DNA from: Flaccisagitta enflata
Lineage: Eukaryota > Chaetognatha > Sagittoidea > Aphragmophora
Length of the DNA: 64,000 bases
Direction of reading: 5' to 3'
Assembly (NCBI GenBank): GCA_965153355.1
Contig: OZ231126.1
Span: 91,078,001 to 91,142,000 of the forward strand
Position 1 is the first letter of the stretch, and every line of letters starts with the position of its first letter. The notes beneath the pieces are model-generated. The model searched no databases and was not told the DNA's origin. It saw nothing but the letters and a program-made list of their open reading frames with translations. The translations under genes and the position numbers were made by a program. Below are positions 10,057 to 23,284 of the stretch, piece by piece.

Positions 10057-10928
10057 TTTTTCTATCTCGGAAGTGCCCAAATTTTTTGACCAAAGTAGCC
10101 AAAATGGTGAAAAAATTCGCTTTTTAGCACCTGCTTCTTGAGTCTCCCAAAAATTTTGAGGGTCATATCGATCAAAAATTTTACCAGATTCATTTAGAGC
10201 ATCAAAAACTCTTCAGTTTTGTCACCAATTTCATCTAAATTTGTCCATCCAAAGTGGAGATAAATCAAAAATTGTAAAAAATGTCAAAGTTGACCACCAA
10301 ATACATCTGGTAAAATAACCCTCATACCCTTCTATCTTTGAAAAGTTCTCAAATCTTAACAAAAAATCATAGCAACATGCGGATTGCACCACTGGTTAGC
10401 TCTTGAGCCCTAGTTTCATAATTTCATGGATTTTGGGTCAAATTTTGAAAGCGAAGTGGCCCTATTTTGATCCAAAAGTGACCAAATTTCAACATTTTCA
10501 CCACACCCACCTTTGAGTGGTGTTAAATAAATGGAACTCGCGGTCCCTAAAATGGATCAAAGATCCCAAATCTCTTTTGTTCTAGGTAGTAATATTATAA
10601 AAATAATCGAAAACGATCGGGTACATAGGTTTTGAGCACATGAGGGGGAAAACATACCGTCAAATGTCCAGCTAATTAATGATTAATGGCGGTATAAATG
10701 TAAATATTGTTAGTTCTCAAATTGTACAAATCTGTTGTTACTTTTTTCTTCGCTTCATATTCACAGACGGAGAGATTGACAAAGCATCTTGTATAGCTAA
10801 ACAACAGGCGACAGGTGATTCTTGAAGGTACTATGAGTAGTATTAGTACGATTTCTATGCATCATCAGACAGGATAAAATTAATGCACATTGCACATATA
10901 CGTCACATACGCACATAGCCACATATAC

Positions 10929-11120
10929 CTGCTTTCCTTTTTGCCATTTATCAGCGATGGTGCCCCACAATGGCGCTGAACAAAACTCAATGAATGGTCT
11001 AAATCCAATCAAGAGTCCCGCTTGCGCCCCGTTCATTCCCAACTGCTTGAAGAAGACGGCCATGAGAGGGAAGAGCGATCCGTAGGCCGAAAAGAAGAAT
11101 AGGTAGAATAGCCGGGAAAC
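10929..11120 (-). CDS. MFSD6-like major facilitator protein, exon 2
   Basis: A 192-bp minus-strand exon (64 codons, phase 0 at both ends), bounded by acceptor TTGACAG|GTTTCC and donor CAG|GTATAT. It encodes [20 protein letters not shown], then [39 protein letters not shown] and KGKQ. The pattern of a first helix ending YGSLFPL, a FKQLG loop, a second helix with GxRPFxEFxSAPxWG and then ADKxxKGK is that of the MFSD6 branch of the major facilitator superfamily, which I recognise with good confidence. Substrate and role are unknown from sequence. Exon 1 lies about 950 bp upstream behind a microsatellite-filled intron. Confidence 0.88.
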
Positions 11121-11224
11121 CTGTCAAAAGCAACGCGCAGTTGGGTAGAATGTCAATGAAGAGGTACAATTATGTTGTAAGGAGACAATTGATTCTATAT
11201 CAATTTCAAATGGCTTGCACGCGA

Positions 11225-11432
11225 CTCATTATTGACAATGGGTAACTTTTTTGGTCCAATTAAATCCCGCTCTGACGGAGTTTAAGGGACTAACAAATGT
11301 TTTCTGTTATAGGCGGAATTCTATTTAAGCCAATGAAAAAACTACTTGGAGGAGTTGTGGATTTGGCATCTGTTAAACTTCAAGGTGTAATTCCGTTAAT
11401 CGCGGGTCCGTTAGAGTGGGGTTCAACTGTCA
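11225..11432 (-). mobile_element. pogo/Tc1-like terminal fragment
   Basis: Ends in CGGGTCCGTTAGAGTGGGG, TTCAACTGTCAG, whose complement (CTGACAGTTGAACCCCACTC) matches the terminal repeats of the element at 14004-15169. A weak partner AATCCCGCTCTGACGGA lies at 11265-11281, so this may be a shrunken copy. It lies in intron 1 of the MFSD6-like gene. Confidence 0.5.
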
Positions 11433-11816
11433 GTCGGTTTGTCGTGATGTCTTCTGTCGTCTGTAGTCTCTTGTTCTAGGTCGGGCCGTAGATTGTTTGA
11501 GAAGCAGAAAGAGGGTATAAGTCCTCTAGGATGAAAAGCGAATGAAACCTTGAAACCTAGTGCAATGTTGACCCAATGTTGTGACAACGGCCGAAGAAGT
11601 AGTTGTTGTTATTCTCATCGTATTCAGGTCAAGTAACAAATCAATCACTCCGCTGAGCTCAGTTCTATTAGAAGAACGAGGTTCAACGAGCGCTAATCGC
11701 TCAATCAATCTTTTGCATCTTGCCTTTTGGTGGCTTTGCTAAAACGTTGGATATCGGCTATCGCCTATATGACCTTCGTTCTGTCCGTCTGTCCCTCTTT
11801 CTTTCTTTTTGTCTTT

Positions 11817-12064
<248 letters not shown>

Positions 12065-12073
12065 TGCACTCAC

Positions 12074-12181
12074 TTTCAAGTGTGGGTTTCCTTCATTCCA
12101 TTTGCCGAAGATCATGTCCTTAACGACGCCCACAGCGCCGACTTTGGCCGCCACGCCGGATATCGCATCCCCCATCGCCAT
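12074..12181 (-). CDS. MFSD6-like major facilitator protein, exon 1 (start codon)
   Basis: A 108-bp minus-strand exon from ATG (12181-12179, context GAAG-ATG-G) to donor AAA|GTGAGT. It encodes MAMGDAISGVAAKVGAVGVV, then KDMIFGKWNEGNPHLK. It ends in phase 0, so it joins exon 2 as [15 protein letters not shown], as expected for an N-terminal cytoplasmic leader before the first helix. No helix or signal peptide is present in it. A purine-rich GAAAGAAGAGGAAGAAGAAG lies immediately upstream and may be 5' UTR. I see no TATA box. The start could alternatively be the second ATG two codons in. Confidence 0.78.
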
Positions 12182-12379
12182 CTTCTTCTTCCTCTTCTTT
12201 CTCTAGACTTGGTTTGTTTTCCTGCCGCGCGATGGTAATGAAAGGTTTATTGATTTTTTCTCTCTCACGATCTATGCCTCCGCGGAATTCCTTTTGATCT
12301 GAGATGAGATTCTCTCATTTGTTACCGCCTTAATCGTGTTTGGTTTTTCTGTTTTATTGGTCTTCCCTGATTTTCTTTT

Positions 12380-12590
12380 TAGGTGCGCCATAGCACCTCT
12401 ATAACTAGCTCTGTCTGTCGGTTGGTCGGTCGGTTGGTTGGTCGGTCACGCTCGAGTTGAAAATCTCTAAAAGAAGCAAAAATGACTGAAAAAGATTCAG
12501 AAATATGATATGATGATTTTTCGGTGCGCCATAGCATCTCTAAAAGAGGCTCTGTCCGTCCGTCCGTCCGTCACGCTCGAATGAAATATC
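12380..12590 (+). mobile_element. Two D-type hairpin element starts in tandem
   Basis: TTTTTAGGTGCGCCATAGCACCTC (hairpin AGGTGCGCCATAGCACCT) at about 12386-12409 and a diverged GGTGCGCCATAGCATCT at about 12523-12541, each followed by CTCTGTCNGTC/GGTCGG repeats and CACGCTCGA. No matching terminus GGCCTTGTT was found downstream, so both look truncated. Confidence 0.55.
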
Positions 12591-12679
12591 GCCAAAAATG
12601 TTTGAAATCAATTGAAAGCTCATTTCGTTCATCATTGATGATTCTCGTCATTTCATCCACCAAAATAATCAGCTACGGT

Positions 12680-12860
12680 TAGGTGGATAGAGCTGGGGAT
12701 AGGACTGATAGAGCTGGGGATAGGTCTGATAAAGCTGGTGAAATTCAAGGCCGGGCGATTTGTATTGGGTATTGTATTGTATTTAAAATACTTGTAAGTA
12801 TTGGGCTTACCCAATACTTACTATTGGTATTGGTATTTTCACAACACAATACGACAATTT
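12680..12860 (+). repeat. 21-bp array AGAGCTGGGGATAGGTCTGAT and TATTGTATTG region
   Basis: Two to three units of a 21-bp repeat, then GGCCGGGCGATT and a palindromic stretch of TATTGGGTATTGTATTG. Larger arrays of the same 21-mer occur at 16672-16803 and 22937-23130. Confidence 0.7.
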
Positions 12861-13160
12861 TTTTATAGATTTTAGCGGAATGTTGAATAAGAAGAATAAT
12901 CCAAAGAAAAAAATCAGGGAGGAATATGAGGAGAAAAAAAAATGAATCAGGTCAAATAAAAGAAGGGAAAGATCATGTAATCCTGGGCCAGTACACTCAA
13001 GGGAAAGAGAGAGAGAACAAGGCCAAGAGATGTCCAATAGATGCGTCCTCTTTTGACGTAAGATATAATCATAGAAATTATTAAGATATATAGATATTAA
13101 TATATAATAATATGAAAATAGAAAAATTCAGAGATAAAAAGAAAAATATAAACTGATTCA

Positions 13161-13420
13161 TCTCTCCCCCCACGCATTCCCCCCCCCCACGCCTCTCCAC
13201 CTCTCCCCCACGCCCCCACCCTTCCTCCCCCCCACGCCCCCACCCTTCCCCTCCCCCCCAACGCCCCCACCCTTCCCCCTCCCCCCACGCCTCCTCCCCC
13301 CACGCCTCCCCCACGCCCCCCACCCCCCACGCATCCTCCCCACGCCTCCCCCCCACGCCTCCCCACCCCACCCTCCTCCCACGCCTCCCCACACCCCCCC
13401 TCCCCTCCTCCCCCCACGAC
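13161..13420 (+). repeat. C-rich array (CCCCCACGCCTCC-like units)
   Basis: About 260 bp with repeated runs of four to nine C separated by ACGCC. The minus strand is G-rich with many closely spaced G4-G9 runs, so it could form G-quadruplexes. The minus-strand glycine-rich ORFs are artefacts. Confidence 0.92.
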
Positions 13421-13435
13421 CCGCCTCATCCTCAC

Positions 13436-13790
13436 GAAGAGACATGAGGAGACATTTAGAGACATGAAGAGACATAAGAGGCTTAAGAGATATAAGAGAT
13501 AAGAGACTTAAGAGATATAAGAGATATAAGAGGTATGAGATATAAGAGACATATAGGAGACATATAGGAGACATATAGGTGACATAGAGACATAAGACAC
13601 ATAAGAGACATAAGACACATAGGAGACAAAAGAGACCTAAGATACGTGAGAGAAATAGGAGATATAAGAGACATAGGAGACAGAAGAGACATAAGAGACA
13701 TATAGGAGACAAAAGAGACCAAAGAGATGAAAGAGACAAAAGAAATATAAGAGACAAGAAGATACATGAAGAGAAATAAAGAGAAAACCT
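13436..13790 (+). repeat. AAGAGACATA-type array
   Basis: Degenerate 9-12 bp units (AGAGACATA, TAGGAGACA, AAGAGATAT) that continue the core of E2. All minus-strand ORFs are leucine/serine-rich shadows. Confidence 0.88.
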
Positions 13791-13898
13791 TAAAAAATCG
13801 CGTTTTAGAATTTTCATGTTACACTCAGACAGACAGACAGACAGACAGACAGACCTACCAAGGGACAGACCCTCTTATAGAGATGCGAGGACGCATCT

Positions 13899-13899
<1 letters not shown>

Positions 13900-13987
<88 letters not shown>
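13900..13987 (+). repeat. (GA)n microsatellite
   Basis: About 88 bp of pure GA directly following the TAAAAA end of the E2 hairpin. Confidence 0.98.
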
Positions 13988-13990
<3 letters not shown>

Positions 13991-14003
13991 AAACAAAGAC
14001 ATA

Positions 14004-15169
<1,166 letters not shown>

Positions 15170-15179
15170 TATACTCATA

Positions 15180-15259
<80 letters not shown>

Positions 15260-15342
15260 CAGACAAAGACAGAGAGACCTACTAAAAGAAGCAAAGATGA
15301 ACAATATAAAGAAAAATATGAAAAATATGAATAGGTAAAACG

Positions 15343-15670
15343 CAGGCCTGTATATTCTTGAGTTTTCCCCCCCCCCGGTGGGGGGGGGGAAAAAAATCAA
15401 AGGGTCTGGAGATGGGGAAGGAAATCTAAGAGGGAAAAAAGAGAAAAAAAGGAAATTTGGGGAAAATATGACTTTTTACAGTACCAAATCATAAAACTCA
15501 ATTAGTAGAACACAATTTAACACTATTTGAACCTTAACTACATAGTTTTATTGCTATATAGGGAAGACAATCATGGATACAAAAACGCGACGCGATGCGT
15601 CGCGGGGAAGAAAATCAAAGGCAGGGGGGGGGGAAAAAAATCAAAAGCAACTCAAGAATATACACCCCTG
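15343..15670. mobile_element. hAT-like MITE (328 bp)
   Basis: Ends CAGGCCTGTATATTCTTGAG and, inverted, CAGGGGTGTATATTCTTGAG, flanked by a perfect 8-bp duplication GTAAAACG (15335-15342 and 15671-15678). The interior has poly-C/poly-G runs and GACGCGATGCGTCGCGG. A related end, inverted in orientation, starts near 60769. No ORF. Confidence 0.9.
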
Positions 15671-15839
15671 GTAAAACGTTAAAAAGAATATTCATTATTT
15701 TTTAAAGCATATAAAAAATAAATTAAAACTTAAACTATTTGTTTATTTTGATTCAACAAAGATTTTATATTAAGTGAATAAAAGTATTGTTATATATTAT
15801 GTACAATTTTTCAAGATATTGTATTGTATTGGCCCAATA

Positions 15840-16616
15840 CAGGGTGTACCGCGCCAACTGTGACAAAAGAAAACGACACAACTCTGTATCTAGAAATGGT
15901 AAATCAAATTTGAAAACAGTTTCAGAAAGCCCTTTGAAAACGATTTTTTGCTGTTCAGTTCAAAGCCTATGAGGGATGACCACTTTTTGTCAAGAAAAAA
16001 AAAGAAACAGTAGCTTTTTTCTGTGTTTCAGAAGAAAATTGTTGGTTTTAAAGGGTTTTTGAACTTCAAATCAATGAATTCGCTAAGGGAATTTGGCAAA
16101 AAATTTTAGATTTGAACAAAAATGGATCAAAATTCAATGTAAATTATAAATGTACTCAAGTTTTTGTTATAAACAAGCATTTGGACTTGTTTTAGCCACT
16201 CAAAAAGCGCATCTTTTTAGAGCAACACATTGAAAGTGACAAAGAAAAAACAAATTTCTTGATCTGATATGCTTTGATTAAATTTGTTCAACATTTACAT
16301 AAAATTCATAAAATTAGCTTTAATATGAGTCCAATCCTACAGATTTAGCTCAATTCGTTTTGAAATGACGTTGAATTTCAGGTGAACGGTTCAACTGCTT
16401 TGATGATGCAAAAATTGCAAAAATGCATTTTTCAAAATGAATGTTTTTTGAAATTCATACTTAAGAGGGGCAAAAAAGATGAAGGAAAGAAACCAATCAG
16501 AACTAGATAAAATTGTTTTTCCAGAGCTTTACAACCCTTTTTTCAGATTCAATTTATCATTTTTCATTGCAGAATTACATCGTTTTCTTTGGTCACTTTT
16601 GGCGGGGTACACCCTG
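15840..16616. mobile_element. mariner-like MITE (777 bp)
   Basis: Left end CAGGGTGTACCGCGCCAA, right end TTGGCGGGGTACACCCTG, flanked by TA on both sides (15838-15839 and 16617-16618). The interior is A/T-rich without a transposase ORF. It sits inside a TATTGTATTG-rich repeat, also seen at 12755-12860, that continues on the far side. Confidence 0.88.
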
Positions 16617-16671
16617 TACTTTTAAAAATTGTATGTATATTGTATTGTTAAAGAAAATGCAAAGTCGCCCG

Positions 16672-16803
16672 GGTAGAGGTGATAGGTCAGATAGGTCTAA
16701 TAGAGCTGGGGATAGGTCTGATAGAGCTCGGGATAGGTCTGATAGAGCTCGGCATAGGTCTGATAGAGCTCAGTATAGGTCTGATAGAGCTAGGAATAGG
16801 TAG
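16672..16803 (+). repeat. 21-bp array GATAGAGCTNGGGATAGGTCT
   Basis: About five units, joined directly to an inverted H repeat. The isoleucine/glycine-rich and arginine-rich ORFs across it are repeat artefacts. Confidence 0.9.
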
Positions 16804-17220
16804 GCAAAGAAGTGTGTTCAACTTTAAGACGGTTCACAATCAAGATTTTTGGCTCATAAGTCGAGAAGCATAACATCAGCTAGTATTTCTAATTTCAGGA
16901 CAATCGCATCAATAGTTTAGAAGTTACGGCCTTTTTCATACTTAAAAAGTAAAAGAGAAAACCGACTTTCTTTTTATCTGTTCTTTCTTTGAACTCGCCC
17001 CCAATTAAATTTTTAAAATTTTTTGAAAAAAGTAAGGTTACAGGATTGTGGATCTAGGCGAATTAAACAATTTCCTATCGATTGCGCCCCCCTTTTGACG
17101 CCCCCCTTTTGAAAATCATTTTTAAAATTTTTTGAAAGAAAAATAAAAATACATGATTTTGGATCTAGGCAAATCAAACAATTTTGTATTGATTGCACCC
17201 CACTTTAAAAACTATTCTTT
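16804..17220 (-). repeat. H dispersed repeat, inverted copy
   Basis: Reverse complement of 3122-3510 over nearly its whole length, followed by two tandem copies of the GATTGCACCCC module (about 17080 and 17195). Confidence 0.8.
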
Positions 17221-17235
17221 TTCTATATATTGCCA

Positions 17236-17800
17236 GTTTTTAAGTCATTTTTAATCATCATAAGTCATTCTAAACCATTTTAAGTCATTCTGAGTCATTC
17301 TGAATCATTCTGAGTCATTCTGAGTCATTTTTGCATATTTGTACTACATCTCATTTTGAGTCATTTTGAGTCATTTTAAATCATTTTGGGTCATTGTAAG
17401 TCATTTTTTGTGATTTTAAGTCATTTTGAACCATTTTAAGTCATTTTGAGTCATCTTGCGTCATTTTACGTCATTTTGAGCCATTTTTCTTTTTTGTACT
17501 AAGTCTCATTTTTAATGATTTTGAATTATTTTAAGTCATTTTGAGTCAATTTAAGTCATTTTGAGTCAATCTGAGCCATCTTTTCATTTTTGTACCATAT
17601 CTCTTCGAGTCATTTTGAATTATTTTGAGTCATTTTGAGTCATTTTGAGTCATTTTGAGTCATTTTGAGTCATTCTGAGTCATTCTGAGTCATTCTTACT
17701 CATTCTGAGTCATTCTGAGTCATTCTGAGCCATATTTTTCATTTTTGTACTACATCTCATTTTGAGTCATTTTGAATCATTTTAAGTTGGTTGGGCCGTC
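17236..17800 (+). repeat. GAGTCATTTT / GAGTCATTCT array
   Basis: 10-bp units, periodically broken by CATTTTTGTACTACATCTC, indicating a higher-order repeat. Confidence 0.9.
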
Positions 17801-17819
17801 TGTAGTTATTTTGAGTCAT

Positions 17820-18485
17820 TTTTTTTGTTGTTTTTGGTCATTTTTGGTTGCTTCTTGTCATTTTTGGTCATTTTTGATCATTTCAGTCATTTTTTTGCTC
17901 ATTTAAGTCATTTGTGTCATTTTTGGGCATTTAAAGTAGTTTTAAGTCATTTTAAGTCATTTTCGGACATTTCAGGTTATATTTGGTCATTTACCAAGGT
18001 TTTTTGGTATGTTTTGATTATGTTTTTTGTTTTTTTTGGTTCTTGATTTTTGTTTTTGTTTTTTTTTGGTTTTTAGGATTTAGGTTTTTGTTTTTTTTTG
18101 GTTTTTGGTCATTTAGCATGGGTTTTTGGTATGTTTTGGTCATTTGTTTTTGTTTTTTTGTTTTTTTGGTCATTGGTTTTTTGGTATGTTTTGGTCATTG
18201 AAGTTTTTGGTCTTTTGGTTTTTGGATTTTGGATTTTGTTTTTTGTTTTTTGTTTTTTGTTTTTTGTTTTTTGTTTTTTGTTTTTTGTTTTTTGTTTTTT
18301 GTTTTTTGTTTTTTGTTTTTTGGATTTTTGGTTTTTGTTTTTTTTGTTTTTTGCTTTTTTTGTTTTTTTGTCTTTTTTGTCTTTTTTGTTTTTTGTTTTT
18401 TTTTTGTTTTTTTTGTTTTTTGGCTTTTGGTTTTTTGTTTTTTGGTCATTTATGTTTTTTGGTATGTTTTGGTCATTTATGTTTA
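17820..18485 (+). repeat. GGTCATTTTTGG and GTTTTTT arrays
   Basis: T/G-only tract. Between about 18230 and 18330 a perfect 7-bp GTTTTTT unit dominates. All F/L/V-rich ORFs here are artefacts. Confidence 0.92.
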
Positions 18486-18489
18486 TCGG

Positions 18490-20640
18490 TAGTCTGCTGG
18501 TTTAAGTCTGCTGGTTTAAATCGGCTGGTTTAAGTTGGCTGGTTTCAGTTGGCTGGTTTAAGTTGGCTGGTTTAAGTTGGCTGGTTTAAGTTGGCTGGTT
18601 TAAGTTGGCTGGTTTAAGTTGGCTGGTTGAAGTCTGCTGGTTAAAGTCTGCTGGTTAAAGTCTGCTGGTTTATGTCTGCAGGTTAAAGTCTGCTGGTTAA
18701 AGTCTGCTGGTTAAAGTCTGCTGGTTAAAGTCTGCTGGTTTAAGTCTGCTGGTTTAAGTCTGCTGGTTTAAGTCTGCTGGTTTAAGTCTGCTGGTTCAAT
18801 TCTGGTTTAAGTCTGGTTTAAGTGTGTTGGTTTAAGTCTGCTGGTTTAAGTCTGCTGGTTAAAATCTGCTGGTTTAAATCTGCTGGTTTAAGTCTGTTGG
18901 TTTAAGTTTGCTGGTTTAGGTCTGTTGGTTTAAATCTGCTGGTTTAAGTCTGCTGTTTTAAGTCTGTTGGTTTAAGTCTGCTGGTGTAGCTCTGCTGGTT
19001 TAAGTTTGCTGATTTAAGTCCGCTGGTTTAGGTCCGCTGGTTTAAGACCGCTGGTTTAAGTCTGCTGGTTTAAGTCTGGTTTAAGTGTGTTGGTTTTAGT
19101 TAGGCATCCAATATAGCGAGAATTCCGGGATTTAGGTCACATCGGGGGGTCACAGGCTGTCTTAACTTTCGGTTTTCTTATTTTGACCTTGTCATATCGA
19201 AATTCACAAAGCGCCTGAGCGTTTTTTTGTATTACTTAAGAAATTACTGGCAAAAACTGTTCTTCTGTTTCTTGCTCGTCTCGGAAATTCTGCAGCAGCA
19301 GCAGGAGCAGCGGCAGAGGATTTGAAACAAGCTGCAGGTTGATGAATTTATGATAAAAGTATGCATATTAAACTAAAAAGCGCTTAGGGTTTTACATTGA
19401 ACCGAGCATTGTCCACCTACACACAACAAGTTAAGACAGCCCCTCATACGCTTATCCGCTCCTTTCACTGGTGCTCTGTGTTTTTAGCTGAAAATTTCAT
19501 GGCTATTTTAGTCTGCTGGTTTAAGTCTGCTGGTTTAAGTCTGCTGGTTTAAGTTTGCTGGTTTAAGTCTGTTGGTTTAAATCTGTTGGTTTAAATCTGC
19601 TGTTTTAAGTCTGCTGGTTTAGGTCTGCTGGTTTAAGTCCGCTGGTTTAAGTCCACTAGTTTAAGTCCGCTGGTTTAAGACCGCTGGTTTAAGACCGCTG
19701 GTTTAAGTTTGCTGGTTTAAGTCTGCTTGTTTAAGTCTGCTGGTTTAAGTCTGCTGGTTTAAGTCTGCTGGTTTAAGTCTGCTGGTTTAAGTCTGCTGGT
19801 TTAAGTCTGCTGGTTTAAGTCTGCTGGTTTAAGTCTGCTGGTTTAAGTCTGCTGGTTTAAGTCTGCTGGTTTAAGTCTGCTGGTTTAAGTCCGCTGGTTT
19901 AAGTCCGCTGGTTTAAGTCCGCTGGTTTAAGTCCGCTGGTTTAAGTCCGCTGGTTTAAGTCCGCTGGTTTAAGTCCGCTGGTTTAAGTCCGCTGGTTTCA
20001 GTCCGCTGGTTTCAGTCCGCTGGTTTCAGTCCGCTGGTTTCAGTCCGCTGGTTTCAGTCCGCTGGTTTCAGTCCGCTGGTTTCAGTCTGCTGGTTTAAGT
20101 CTGCTGGTTTAAGTCTGCTGGTTTAAGTCTGCTGGTTTAAGTCTGCTGGTTTAAGTCTGCTGGTTTAAGTCTGCTGGTTTAAGTCTACTGGTTTAAGTCT
20201 ACTGGTTTAAGTCCGCTGGTTTAAGTCCGCTGGTTTAAGTCCGCTGGTTTAAGACCACTGGTTTAAGACGGCTGGTTTAAGTCTGCTGGTTTAAGTCTGC
20301 TGGTTTAAGTCTGCGGGTTTAAGTCTGCTGGTTTAAGTCTGCTGGTTTAAGTCTGCCATTTTAGGTCTGCCGGTATAAGTGTGCTGGTTTAAGTCTGCTG
20401 GTTTAAGTCTGCTGGTTTAAGACTGCTGGTTTAAGTCTGCTGGTTTAAGTCTGCTGGTTTAAGTCTGTTGGTTTAAGTCTGCTGGTTTAAGTCTGATGGT
20501 TTAAGTCTGCTGGTTTAAGTCTGCTGGTTTAAGTTTGCTGGTTTAAGTCTGCTGGTTTAAGCCTGCTGGTTTAAGTCTGCTGGTTTAAGTCTGCTGGTTT
20601 AAGTCTGCTGGTTTAAGTCTGCTGGTTTAAGTCTGGTTTA
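18490..20640 (+). repeat. CTGGTTTAAGTCTG satellite, about 2 kb
   Basis: Roughly 14-bp units with local homogenised variants: TTGGCTGG (18530-18630), AAAGTCTGCTGG (18630-18740), TCCGCTGG (19885-20090), and a sub-block with TTTCAG. It is interrupted by a unique segment at about 19096-19508. Block-wise variants indicate recent local amplification. Confidence 0.97.
19096..19508. mobile_element. Unique insert in the satellite with short inverted pair
   Basis: A 410-bp non-satellite segment. GGCTGTCTTAACTT (about 19152) and AAGTTAAGACAGCC (about 19428) are exact inverted repeats 260 bp apart. No flanking duplication was found at those points. It also holds (GCA)n. Element identity is uncertain. 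Confidence 0.45.
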
Positions 20641-20929
20641 GTCATTTTTCATTGATTGGGTTGATAGAGTTGATTAATTTGACTCAATTACAAAAATCAC
20701 CACTTTTTCCAGTCGTCTCGGCCTGTAATTGGGTGGGTTTCCACGGCCTCCAATACCTCATTAAGCTGATTTATTTATCAATTCATTCAAGTCAATCTAG
20801 TCAACTAAATCATTTCATTCATTTCTTATATTTCTCCCTAATCAGTTATGTTGATTAAAAAGATACAATAAGGAATCAGGTCAATTCAGTTGTCTATGTC
20901 TTGCAGGCGACTTACAGGTGTTGGCCTTG

Positions 20930-22004
<1,075 letters not shown>

Positions 22005-22005
<1 letters not shown>

Positions 22006-22221
22006 TCTAAGTCCCTGACGCACGACTAAGGCCTTGCGGGTTTGGCCGTGAGAAGGCCGAGGCTCGGTTTTGAGGCCAAACCCGAAATTCGGTTTTGCTT
22101 ACAAAACCGACCTTGTTTTCTAAGAGTTTTTTGCTTCTATATCATTCTTTCATTCTTCCACTCATCAAACTATTTTCTGTTTTTTTTTCTCATCTTTATG
22201 ATCATATTATATGTCTATGTG

Positions 22222-22254
<33 letters not shown>

Positions 22255-22935
22255 TCTTTCTCTCTCTGCTTGCATTTATTTCTTTCTTTTTTCTTTTTCC
22301 TTTCCCTCTTTCCTCTTTACTCTCTTGCATTTATTTCTCTTCTTCTTTTTTTTTATTATGTTGTTCAAACTAATTCCTTTTTTTGCTGTTTCACTATGTC
22401 TGTGTCTGTATGTGTTTGTTCTTTTTCTATTTTGTTTCTCTTATTTTTTTCTCCCTTTTTTTTCTCTCATTTCTTTTTTCTATCTTTTTCTCACTTTATT
22501 TATAAAACCGATATAAACCCGACATAAACCCGAGGAAAGGTTTTGGGGTATTCCGAACCCGAACCGAAACCGAGGAAAAAAACACCATTCGCAAGGCCTT
22601 ACGCACGACACAAAAATTTTCCAAGTTTTTTAAAAAAAAGTGAAAATACAAGATTCTGGATTTAGGCAAATCAAACAATTTTTGATTGCACCCCACTTTT
22701 TTTTTCAAAAGAAAAAAAAATCTCAATAAGGGCTTTTTTAAGGGCCATTAGGGGCCCCTAAGAAGAAAATAAAGATGTTTAGTTAAAGCCGACGGCGAGA
22801 GAAATCAAATCCCCGTCAAACAAAACCAAGAACGCCTAGATCAGTGGTGATTTGCGCCTTCAATGACTCTCAACACTTCAGGGGGCGAGTTTTTTTCAAA
22901 ACGAGATGCACTCTCAGCCTTAGAATTTTAGATTG
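22005..22935 (-). repeat. H dispersed repeat, inverted copy, split by a MITE
   Basis: Reverse complement of 345-700 (AGTCCCTGACG...ACACAAAAATTTT, TCAAACAATT, AAGGGCCATTAGGGGCCCC, AACGAGATGCAC). The MITE at 22027-22601 interrupts it. The C/T-rich ORFs inside the MITE are artefacts. Confidence 0.8.
22027..22601. mobile_element. hAT-like MITE (575 bp) in an H repeat
   Basis: Ends TAAGGCCTTGCG and CGCAAGGCCTTA, flanked by a perfect 8-bp duplication CGCACGAC (22019-22026 and 22602-22609). The uninterrupted H copy near 661-675 (GTCGCGCGTCAGGGACT, inverted) is the empty site and differs by one base. The interior has AAACCCGA/CCGAACCCGAACC motifs and a T-rich middle. No transposase. Confidence 0.9.
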
Positions 22936-22936
22936 T

Positions 22937-23185
22937 AGCTCGTCCCCTAGGACAGGTTTGATAGAGCTAGGGATAGGTTTGATAGAGCTAGGGATAGGTC
23001 TGATAGAGCTCAGGATAGGTCTGATAGAGCTGGTGATAGGTCAGATAGGTCTGATAGAGCTCAGGATAGGTCTGATAGAGCTAAGGATAGGTCTGATATT
23101 GCTAGTGATAGGTCTTATGGGATAGGTCTAAGAATTAATAACGCCCGGCGCACCGTCGTAGCCCGTGTATCCGGCCTTTTTTTCT
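22937..23185 (+). repeat. 21-bp array GATAGAGCTNGGGATAGGTCT with A-like terminus
   Basis: About nine units, then AACGCCCGGCGCACCGTCG and GCCCGTGTATCCGGCCTTT. The final 15 bases match the A-type terminus and GGCGCACC is the complement of the D-type hairpin arm GGTGCGCC, so this is probably the tail of a D-like element with a 21-bp core. Confidence 0.7.
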
Positions 23186-23284
23186 CTTTTCCGGTTTTTC
23201 CTGCATCTTTCTTCGAGATGTTCTTTTCTTTTCCTTCTGTTTTCTTATCCTTGTTGTCCTATGCTTTTTCTTTTTTTTCTGTCG

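Larger units (their letters stand above)
8018..10662. mobile_element. Large foldback element I, carrying nested G and A elements
   Basis: The left arm (8018-8087 plus 9090 to about 9735) and right arm (about 9745 to 10662, minus the A insert) are long imperfect reverse complements. Outer arms share TTGACGGT, CCCCTCATGTGCTC and CCTATGTACCCGATC. Inner arms share TTACTACCTAGAAC, GGACCGCGAGTTCC and the long CAGTGGTGCAAT region. The left arm is split by a G element and the right arm by an A element, so each arm supplies the other's empty site. A transcript would give hundreds of base pairs of double-stranded RNA. It lies in intron 2 of the MFSD6-like gene. Confidence 0.85.
13015..13903 (-). mobile_element. 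E-type hairpin element with long repeat core (E2)
   Basis: Its left end has AACAAGGCCAAGAGATGTCC and then AGATGCGTCCTC (13039-13050). The right end has (CAGA)n, CCCTCTTATAG and hairpin AGATGCGAGGACGCATCT (13881-13898) plus TAAAAA. The left 12-mer is the exact reverse complement of hairpin bases 13887-13898. Between them lie a C-rich block and a GAGACATA array. The layout matches A and B elements although the hairpin sequence differs. Confidence 0.65.

Noticed and set aside
18490-20640. Regular short repeats resembling a CRISPR array
   Set aside because: Units of about 14 bp are directly adjacent with no unique spacers, and the context is eukaryotic; this is satellite DNA.
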